A stretch of DNA of 64,000 nt from Lepidonotus clava (Eukaryota; Annelida; Polychaeta; Phyllodocida; Polynoidae), in assembly GCA_936440205.1 (NCBI GenBank), contig OW387146.1, positions 24,428,458 to 24,492,457 of the forward strand. The letters run 5' to 3'. A program made the position numbers and the translations under genes. A model generated the notes under the pieces. The model saw only the letters and a program-made list of their open reading frames with translations. It was not told the origin of the DNA and searched no databases. Of the stretch, positions 21,110-31,900 are shown one piece after another. Position 1 is the stretch's first letter, and every line of letters starts with the position of its first letter.

Positions 21110-24100
21110 TGACTATCCAGTCATAACTCTATAACCGGTTTGGTTCAAGGAATATCCAGTCATATCTTGGATAGATATTGTGTTCCAGGGAACTAGTCAA
21201 AAGAATTAAAAGTATAGATGGAGAAGCATCTGGGATTCTTGAGAATATACTGCTATATTCCTTCTATGTTTGTCACCGGTAACCTGAAAAGCATTGCCTT
21301 GTGCAGTCTGGAAAGAACCCATAAGGGTTGGCCGGACATTAAACTACCCCAGCAAACAAACAAACGAGTCACATGGAATAGTCCTGTATTTTATAAGGCA
21401 AATGATGAATAAGTGAATGATACGATGACATTGAAAACATACTGAGTATATTTGAATATTTGATAGTGAAAAACGTCTAGTGAAATGTTTAGAAAGGATG
21501 AATGGGTAAATGATCAGTGCAACTGTGGACCCGGTGAAAAGTTTAAGAACGCTTTAGTTGTTTCTGTTGTAAAATATTAAATTGTTATGATCTCGCATTT
21601 ATATCAGGCAGCATAAGGTGTGGATTTGACGAACGAAAGCGAAAGGAAAGCTAGAAAAACGACTATTTTTTTTTTCATCATAGTTCCAGTAAAGATTGGA
21701 ATTGCTAGTAGGACATTGTTGCTATCGTCAAAATGACTTCATACGAATTGTTACTGTGCTTATCTAAAGAGAAATGGCACGCGAAGTTTATATTTTCATA
21801 ATAAAAGCGAAAATGAAACTAATTCATTTTTGTTCTGTTGATTACTTTGTGTTATAACTTTCACACATAATCTTTTACTATGGGGTAATTGAATTTATTA
21901 AAGACAACATGTATAAAACACATGCACGTTTAAAGAATTTCGCCCCTTTATATCAGGTTATAAAATCTGGTGCCCTTGAAGACCCATGATCTTAAAAAAT
22001 AAAATGGAAGAACTCTGATAACAGGTCTGCTCTGTTCAGAACCAAAAGGAGGACTCATCTCAGAGATGCCATTTTCCCTTCATTTTGCCGTTTGGTAAAA
22101 ACCAATTTTTTTCCTAAGCCAGTAAATATGAGAAAGAATAGTGCAATATCGAAAATATTTTTCATCAGGCCATAAATTGGCTACTTCCAGAGTTGCTTTG
22201 TACCGTCAGAACGTACATATAAGATTCTGTTCCTTTTTTAACTCTTCCTGCTTAAAATCCGAAAGTTTAACAGATTTCCGAATTTTTGATGCCTTGCGCT
22301 ATACAAAGATATCATGATATAAATGTAGTGTACGCAAAGGCATCAAAGGAGGCATACCGGATTTGAATTGTCCTTTTGTTGTTGTGCACTGGGGTATGTA
22401 ATTGGGCTATTAGCGCCTCCCCACCTCCCTCCTTCCCCTCCCTCCTCCCCCTCCCCCTCTTCCCCTCAGGTATTCATCTCACTTCTCATTGGTCACTGGT
22501 GGTGGGTGTTGTAATAGAAGTAGGAGGGGTAAGAGGTATGATTGACATGTGGCGCAGTGGTGAGGTGGGGAGGGGAGTAGAGTGGGGGGGTCGGTAGTAG
22601 AGTGGATGGGCTCTCTCTGGAGTGGTGGTGGGAGTGGGGGAGGTATGTAGTGTAATAAACCATTAGAGAACTAAGGCCGTGAATATATCACGTATTGGCC
22701 CCAGTGAAGCGGAACGCTATAATCTCACGGCACAGAACTTGCTTTCACATGCAGGAGCTGAAGAGATGCATTTATCTTTACATTTTTGTACATAACTTTT
22801 TTTAATATTCAACAGAGCTCTGAACAATCAAATCAACCTTATGAAATAACGCATGTGTCAAATATTTGATTCCTTGAAGTTTTTGATTTTTTATGATTTA
22901 TTGAAAAATAAAAGTAATGGGACTCGCAGTGAAATGTCAGACCAATTTTTTTTAATCTCTTAAATTCCGCAAGGCATCTTCGGCCGGCACCTTCAGCCGG
23001 CCGAAAATCTTCAGATTTCTAGTTCATGTTTATAGAGTGGCATCTCTGTTTATTCACCAGGGGAACAGGCATGCATGGAAGGCCCCCTGACATTAAGCCA
23101 TAGGGCTGTAGCTATATCTGGTCGGTTAATCCCACTAATCACCAGAGTTACATAAGGCTACCAACACTCACAGCCATAATGTTTCCTGGCGTAAACTTTG
23201 TACCCAATCTTGTTTATTCTGAGGTTAAGGCCAGCCCAGAGTTAGATATTTCTAGGCAGAGGCCTAGCCTTATCCCTCCACAAGCCTAAACTAAAGTATT
23301 ATGTGATAAGGCTAGGCATCCAAAATCATTACCAAGCACTCGTCAGAAACATGTATCATTCTACCAAACTCTAATATGTCTATTGTACACATGTAATGTT
23401 ACATTATTTAATATAACATATATTTCTGGCCATCTTGGCGCAGATATACCCACATTTTCAATCAAAAGGGTACCATGACCATAAGGTGTTATACTTTGAG
23501 ATCACTTTGATATATGCGTGTCTTAAAGAAGCCAAATTTATAGGAGGTTTAGGTCTAATAAAATCTTAAGTTTCTCCATTTGAAAAATTCAGTAGATTGC
23601 ATTTTTCTTACAATATATTTTTTTTCTTGGAACTTCACACATCTTTAATGATATTCTTAAGCTTGCAGGGATGTAAGTCAGGCTTGATGAAAAAATCTGA
23701 AACCCCAGGAAGAAACTCCTAAATTGTCTCAAAATGCTATAAAACGTGATAATAACTTAACTTTGAAAAATTGTATTTGAGGCGATAATGTGAAAAAATT
23801 ATTGAAATCAGACAAAAATCTGAAAACTTGCATCCCTGAACTTATACACTTTGAAATGAGAACAAATCATCATAACTGGGACAAAACACAGGGCATTCGA
23901 TCGTGAAATTTGAATGGGAACCATGATATATTATTTTCTCAATACGCCTGAAGCACTTTTTTTTCCTCTTCTACTCATATTTCCAACATGGACACGGATA
24001 ACTTGTCACATAATTTTATTACTCTTTCATGACGAAATCCTGGACTAGCATCAATGGCAGGACGATGAAATGACATCTGACTAAAACGATATGTGCGAGA

Positions 24101-24230
24101 CACGTTGAATAATGAAATACAAATGGTAACCAATAGAAACATACACCGTTTCCATACCACTGTAAATAAATACTTGGGCCACGGAGGAGAGGCCAAGCTC
24201 GACAAACCCGGCTAGCAGAAGACAAGAACA
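21110..24230. other. intergenic spacer between convergent genes
   Basis: It contains a SINE-like tail copy (21262-21370), a pyrimidine-rich run (about 22413-22470) followed by a G-rich stretch (22500-22640), and a 9-bp-stem GC-rich hairpin (TCGGCCGGC at 22980, complement at 22996). No coding exon is supported. Confidence 0.55.
21262..21370 (+). mobile_element. SINE-like tail copy
   Basis: CTGAAAAGCATTGCCTTGTG, then GAACCCATAAGGGTTGGCC and an AAACAAACAAAC tail match the distal half of the tandem units at 16454-16965. The promoter-proximal part is absent, as in a 5'-truncated insertion. Confidence 0.75.
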
Positions 24231-24237
24231 ATATTAG

Positions 24238-24288
24238 TCGAGGCTATCTAGATAGCGAGGGGTTCGAGGTTATCTAGATAGCGAGGGC
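24238..24288. repeat. 26-bp tandem pair containing TATCTAGATA palindrome
   Basis: TCGAGG(C/T)TATCTAGATAGCGAGGG occurs at 24238 and 24264. Each unit is centred on the self-complementary TATCTAGATA. No function is evident. Confidence 0.85.
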
Positions 24289-24299
24289 CTGCACTATAG

Positions 24300-27200
24300 G
24301 GACATTATAATAAATTGACGACCATTTACCCCTTCTGTATTTGGAACTATATTTTTCACCTGACCTTGAATTTGTTTGGAAAAAAAAAAAAAAAAAAAAA
24401 CATTTTATCAACTTTGTTCACCTAAAAATCAGACGAAAGCTCTCCGAATTTTGAACATTTCTGACTTTTCTTTTTTAAGCGGAACTCCTCTCTTTTATAT
24501 TTCCACGTATAGTACTTAGAATTAAAGATCAAATTTTCTATATCAATAGGAGATACAGCGAAGATCTAACTATCGAGCTGTATTGCAACATTATATTGAA
24601 CACAGAGCAGGGTTTGGGGCGTTAGAAATAGCAAAGAAGCTTGACAGAAATTTGTGCGTAGTCTAGTTACATTACGTCATAGCAGTTTGGCGTAGTTCCG
24701 ACCTTTGCTCTGAGTACATATTTCGCTTTCATACAGATATTTTTCGATCAAATAAAAAAATTAAATAAAAAGTATGAAAAATGATTCAGCATTAACATAA
24801 CCAATGTCTCGAACGGGAAGTCTTTCGTACACAGATTTGGAAGTGAAATATAGTCTAAACAGCTTATACATAATTCGATTTCAGCAATAATGAAGTAAAG
24901 ATGAAGTTTACAGCAAGTTGAAATAAATGTACGAACTTTTAAAGTATGTATCACCTTTCAAAGAATTTGTATGAACAATTAGGTTATTTTGTATAACCTT
25001 ACTATAGGAATATTTCAGATTGCTCCATAAAAAAACATAACCATCTTACATTCTTGCAGCACCTTTTCTAAAAAATACATTTACACGTTTAAACAATGTT
25101 TAAAACGTATTCATTCAAGCACTCCGATAATAATTACAATTTTACAAGAAGAAATTGTTGAATATCACACATAACACGCATGGGTTATAAGCACCACATT
25201 AACGCAAGAACAAATTAAATATAGTCTAGACATTTTACAAAATAAAGATAAACAATTCAAAGATCACCAATTCAGACCCGAGTCTACATGTCTCCATTAA
25301 TCCATTTAACTAAGAAATCTAATGGTCCAACAAATGACAAAAATAAAAAAATAAAGGAAACAGCAAAGACAAATTACGAGTTACAGGTCGAAAGTATGGT
25401 ACTGGTAGTTTGTTACTTTCTATTTGATACAAATGACTAAGAAGTACCACAGCTTTACAGAAACCAGATTTTATGGATCGAGGCTGAGAATCTCAAAAAG
25501 AAAAAAAAAAGTTATATAAATCATAGGCCACATTTTCGTAACTCATTCGGTAGATCAGTCACTAATCAGTGTCTTATAATTAGTGTCACCATGCTTAGTA
25601 TTTCCATTTGGCAGAAAAGGTACTTAACCCAAAAAAGTCCTCTTTATGGTTACCATAAAACCCCTAATTTTAGCCATGGCTAAAATAAGGGTTAGTCTGT
25701 GAAATGAGAGCTTATTAGGCCTCCACATTACGGGTGCGGCTTAAATTAGGGGTTTACACAACCTTGAATTCAATGGCACACAATAAAAAATTATGAAAAG
25801 AAATGCCCAAAGATAAACCCCTAAGTTGGGGAGCGGCTTAAATTAGGGTACGGCTTAAATTAGGGGTTTTATGGTACTTTGCAATGATGTCAATAATTAG
25901 ATGTAAACACAAACAGTGGGGACAATAATCAAAATGCACTGATCAGTCACATATTATTCTGATTTAGTTACAAAAAATATGGCCTCTAAATATGATCACA
26001 CATCCAGACACCACAGTGACAGCATTCATGGTATTGCTTTGATGACGTCAGCATTTCATGTTTGGTTTTGGGATATACTGTTTCGTAGGGGGACGGGTCT
26101 TATTATACACAATTAAGGAATGCATATAGTAAGTTTATTTCAACTGCTTTTAAAGGGAGCCAAAACCAATTTATCGCTAAAAAACGAAAAAAACTCATAT
26201 AACTATAGTAAAACATACCAATTGTCAAAATCTGGCTACTGATTAAATCTTATCTAAAGTTTGAAAACCAGTTTAAATAATGTTCGAAAACTTGTGTTAT
26301 TGTCCATTTCATTTACTGTGGACCACCAAAATTCTATAAACAAATGGGAATCACTCTTATACAATCCCAACATGGTTTATACTAGTTAGTTTTCATTGCG
26401 GATAAGACTTTACAATTCCAGTGATTTACACTAATGGAGTATATTTTATGCAATTTTCTACGCAACATTGTTTTTGGCTCCCTTTAGCCTTGAAGGTCAC
26501 TCTTCCAAAATCTGAACCACTTAGATGATAACTGAAAGACAGAATATAGAAAAAGTTATTATGGTTTACATAATCACTAGGTTGAGTGAACCTCAGGCAT
26601 TTCGTTTATAAATACAAACAATCAACACTCAACACAGAAAACTGAACACATTTAAGGTGTTTCCAAACATGTCTTTAAAACAACTCTTTCATTCCATTAT
26701 GTTGGGTTTCTTTGTTCAAACGCGGTAGGTTTTTTTTCGCACGCAAACTAAAGCATTTTACTCTACACTCAACATTTCACAAGACGCTGTGTACAATACT
26801 GTTTAACGATTAAAAAATACGTCCGTTGGTTCCATACCATAAATGAAACTTTGCAGGAATATCTGAGAAGTAACAATTTTAATACTGTAAGCGGAACAAT
26901 CGTAGTTACACTAGTATCAAATAAATAATTTACACTATTTACAGCTTATCTACAGATTTGTAATTTGGCTTTGGCCCAGTATGATTATAATGCCTTTCAT
27001 GGGCTATAGGAATATCTAGATAAAGAGTCATTGAGACTAGAGAAAGAGACAGGTTAAACAGACAAGATCATGGTACACTTTTAGGCCATTCTGGAAATAC
27101 AATGCAGAATAAAGATGGAAAAAAATGAATTGGTAAATCAGTATTTAGAATTCCCTTTTTCTCACGTTTACAAATTCCGATACTAATTTTAAAAATGACA

Positions 27201-28975
27201 AAGCAAGCTTTTTAAAATTTCCAGAAACTAACCTTTAACCATGTTGATGAGACAAACGCTTATCTAAATATCTGCTTTATAAGTTATGAAATAACGCTGA
27301 AAACAGGAGTTAAAAATTCGCATTTCGCAGATGATTTGATTGAACTTCATTAGCATTTGATGTTTGGTCCGGAACGCAACATATTTTGAAATTATCAATA
27401 TCAGATTTCTAAGTTCCAGAAAGGCTTGAAATCAGCAGCCTATGGGCATTTTATGCACGACAGATGGGGATACAAAGTCAACGACAAGATAAAAGTACAA
27501 TACATTCTGGTTCATAAACCAACCCCATGCATACCTTGGCAGCAGTGGTTAATATAATCATACTATTTACATTTTACACCTTGTACCAATAGGTCAATTA
27601 AATGTTTAATCATTCATGAGTGCTATTAAATCCACATATAAATGTTTTACTGTAATATCTATGGATTTAAAGGTGTACACTACATGCTAGCTTCCCCTGG
27701 CTATCGTTGTAAGGTTTTTGAGGACAGGGAAATCGAAAGTGAAAGAACTGTACAGTATCTAATTTAAGCACATATGTACGAAAGGTCACAGTCGCTGCAA
27801 AAAAAGAAAATACTCGTTAGACTCACAGTAGGATATAGAATGCACCTATTAGCAGTTATGTTAAGAAAGGTATTCTTGGATAGTAATCTTAACAATTGTG
27901 TTTCTTCAGAAATGACATGAAAATTGAAATTCAGCAGGTCCGCATTGTGTTGCCTTATGTATATAATGCAACTATATTCCAATGTAAAAGCTAGGTCAAG
28001 TTGCAGTATGCTATCTAAGGGAGGAACCACTTGCAGAGTTATATTAGAAGGCTTTCTACCAAGATAATACGTTGGGAAGATTAACATGTATTCTCAGTCT
28101 GTATCTCGGTATGAATTCCTAAAAAATAAGATTAGAGATTTTTTAAATGTTTGAATTATAATAGAATGGGTACTCGGAATTTAAACAAAGTCGAACTACT
28201 GTAGGAACCATTAGAGTATCTGTTGGTTTGGGGATTCAATAAACTCCATATTTATGTTGAGAATTGACAGAGTGGCTCTTCTCATTAATAGATAACAGAC
28301 TTTCATAGAATCCATATTCGTGGTAAACTCTTACACAAATTCATTTGATACCAGGAGCAAAGAATCCTATCAGCTTATAGTTTTCTCCGGCGAGATAGCC
28401 AGAAATTAATTGCCCTATATATATGTGTACATACAAGAGAAGGTTAGTTCTTTTCATAGATATAACTGGAGACTTGTCAGAGGAATCTTGACAGAAGGAA
28501 ATAAATGCCAAGCTTCATTAAGCTAAGTATCTAAGAGGGATGAGGAGGATCGAGATAGTGGTTTCCTAATACTGATTTGTAAAGAAAAGCGTTTCTACGC
28601 TATGCGCAGTTTTCTTATGGCGGAATGTTTGCAACATGAATATTCACAAAACTGAGTGGTTCATACTACATACAAGTATTAACGACCACATTTTTCATAT
28701 TTACTAATAATAACCTAATAAATTCCAGTATTAAAAAATGCAAGTATCATATACATTTGTACGTGTATATCTTGTATCACAAACATAATTGGTTTTGTCC
28801 ACCTATAACGAAGTCCTATAGTATTTACAACGCGACTTTGCATACATTATAATATACATGCTATGTATGCGCCTACTGGCTTTAAGCCTAAAAACAATTG
28901 TCAGTATTATAAATTAACAAATAGCACGAGTAATACCCATTGGATGAGTATTTTGGGGAGTGATACCTTATTGAT
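24300..28975. other. AT-rich non-coding stretch, possible long 3' UTR of the zinc-finger gene
   Basis: No exon or long frame is supported on either strand. It contains a run of about 20 A (24381-24400) and one MITE (25653-25874). On the minus strand it lies directly 3' of the BTB zinc-finger stop codon; long AT-rich 3' UTRs are common for such genes, but transcript extent cannot be read from sequence. Poly(A)-like hexamers on the minus strand occur (for example near 26132), and none is decisive. Confidence 0.4.
25653..25874. mobile_element. 222-bp MITE with TA target duplication
   Basis: The termini CCATAAAACCCCTAATTTTA and the complementary TTAAATTAGGGGTTTTATGG match over about 23 bp with one mismatch. 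TA dinucleotides flank both ends (25651-25652 and 25875-25876). The internal word GCGGCTTAAATTAGGG is repeated near the middle and at the right end. The layout fits a non-autonomous Tc1/mariner-type element; the superfamily is inferred from the TA flank only. Confidence 0.8.
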
Positions 28976-31900
28976 TCAGCAAACATTGGCTGTGACAGCA
29001 CCTGGTTGACCTTGGACTTGACCTTCAGCTGACCTTTCACCTTTGACCTGAATGACCTTGCCCTCAATGTGTGCCGGGTCAGGACTGAGCAGCGAGACTG
29101 AGTCGCCGACTCCGGAATCCGACTCTTCCTTCATCTTAACATGGAAGCCGTCCATCTTCATTTCATCGAAGGACCCCGGTGGCAGCGTCACCCCATGCGT
29201 TTTGAGGTGGGCTTTGAGCGAGTTTGAATGCCGGAAGTTTTTGTCGCAATGCGTGCAGGGATAAGGAAACGCGCCCTCATGGATCCGTCGGTGGCGCTTG
29301 AAGTTTCGGTGGTCAGTGAAGCGGGCTCCGCAGTCATGGCAGAAGTAGGGTTTTTCCCCGGTGTGAAGCATTCGGTGGGATTTTAAACTCTGCAGGTGAT
29401 TGAAGCTTGAACCGCAGAAATCGCAAAGGTACGATCGCTGCTGCAAACATGAGCGGAGGTGTGATCGCAACCCAGAGGGCTGGGCGAACATCTTTCCACA
29501 CCTCTCGCATGGGTGCACTTTTACGCCAGAGTGGATAACCATGTGCTTTTCCACAATGGAGGGTTTGGCCGAGCGAAAAGTGCAACCGGGAAAACTGCAG
29601 AAGAAGGGTTTTTCCACCCCGTGGTGTTCCATATGCTTCTTGAAGTCTCGCGGGTCTGAGAACATATGATTGCATTCAGTGCAGTGGAATGTGATGTCGG
29701 AGTGGGTTCGTAGGTGTCGGGTGAGCTCAGCAGGTCGCGCGTACTTCATTCCACATATGTGGCATGCATATAACAATGCCCTCTGGTGCATCTCTTTGTG
29801 CTTGTTCAGCAACTCCTGCTTTCCAAAGCCCCTTCCACACTGATCACAAATTATTTTCCGCCTTTCGCTTGTACTACCTGTAGTCACATCACGCTTTTTC
29901 AGCGGCTTCGTCTGCTCCTTTTTCGGTCGGCCCCGCTTTTTCATGAACACACTTGAATTTAATCCTGACTTTTCTTGCTTTATGTGAATACCTGATCCAT
30001 CGTCCTCATCTGAATCCATTGCCTGTTGTTTATTCAGTTTCACAGGAATCTTTTTCTTCCGTTTCTGTTTCTTTAACAACTTATTTTTTAAATCCCCCAT
30101 ATCAGCACAGTCACTATCCCCTCCTGCAACTGAGTTAAAAGATTCATTATTGGCATTAGTAGATCCTATATCCTTTAGATTAATTTTTACTTTGATGTCC
30201 TGTTTAGTGGTTTCATCAAGATTAGTGAGACAAGCATTCTGTAGTGGCATGTGTGAGTCTCCATCAACCTCGATTGGTGCTGGATCTGAGTCTGCTTCGC
30301 ATGTCCTGTTATCATGGCAACTTATATTATTTTCTTCCTGTTCGGAGTCAGACGAGAGGGGGCGCTCGCAAGACGGGATCAGGGTTGGGGCTGGGGGACC
30401 GTCATCCGGCATAGTCATTTGATGGGAAAGCGGCATAACTTCAGTGATGTCAGGGGGTTTCCGGCGATGATGTGGGACTATGTTGATTATACTTGGTAGC
30501 ACACATGAGGGTTCAGGCGTTAAAGTAGGTGGGCCTATATCTACTTCCGCATGCATGTTATTCCCACTAACCGAACTGCCATCTGAGTGGTCGGTTGTTT
30601 GCGGGTTCGTGGGTTCGTACTTATTCAGGTGCTGTTCGGGATGTCGTGGTGGCTCTTCCTCCTCTTCTTCCTCCTCATCAAAGCGCTCTTGTGACAGCAC
30701 GCTGAGGATTGTCTTACGCATATCCTCTGATGAGTAAGTCCCAGTCTGGCCAGTCCCAGTTGGAAAGCCCAGAGGCTTGAGGGCATTGGTGGACAGAGAG
30801 GATGAAGGGGGAGGGGCCAGTTGGTGTTGGGAAGCATTCATGTACCGAGAGTCGGGCAACTGAGTCAACGTGCGAGGTATCTCTCGACTACTCCCAGTGA
30901 CACCGCCACTCGAGTATCGAATGGGGCCCGCTCCAGCAGAAGACGGAGGAACCTGATTAGGGTCAGTTCCTCCCTGAAGAGATTCTATAAGTTTCAGGTA
31001 GTCTTCGATATAGTTTGTGTCAAACGCAAGTGAGGAGGACGATGGCACAGTCCCCTGGGTGGTACTTGGTGGTGGTGCAGCCTGCGAATTATTGCCCACC
31101 GGGGAGGGCGCTTGCGTCTGCTGCGGCAATGTTAAAGGCGGGGTCACGCCAGCACTGTGGGTGTGGTACATCGCTGACGCTCCACCCACTGGTGCTGTAG
31201 CTCCGCCCCTATAACCCACTCCATCAGCGAGCGTTGTCGATGCCATGACCGAATGCCCCTGCAGACCTGCAGACTCTTCTTGCGAAGAACTCACACTAAT
31301 ACTAGGGGGTACTGACTGGACACTAGCCTGCTGCTGCTGGCTCTGACCATTGGTCAGCCCACTGGACACTCCCTTATAATACTGGTAGTCCAAACAGGCT
31401 TTTTCGATCTGGCGGATCTCGAGATACTGCGCTGCCGAGAGTACATCGTTTATCTGGAGTAAGTCTAATTTCAACGTGCCTGTGTAGAGAAAGTCCAGAA
31501 CGATTCTGAAACCAGCGACTGAGATCTCCTTGATGTTGAGCACACTGGAGTGTGTGGTAGCACATTCTTGTTTCAGGCTGTAGATGGCTGTCTGTAGTTT
31601 TGGGCAACTCGCAGCAAGAACACATTGGTGGACCTGACAAAGAAACAGAACCCATAAGATTAATATTTTTATTTCATTTGTTAAAAAAAAGACAATTTCT
31701 ATGGAGTCGTCACATATTATATTGATGGACTCATTGTAAATATTGTTGATCTTCACCGATATCTTATTATTCTGCGTTACTCATAACCATAGAAAGTCCT
31801 TTGTTATAGGTTATATTTTCCATTCAGTATAACATGCAGCAAAGATGTGTGCATTAAAAGTTTTTTTTTTTTCAGAAATACGTAATGATTCAGAGAATGT

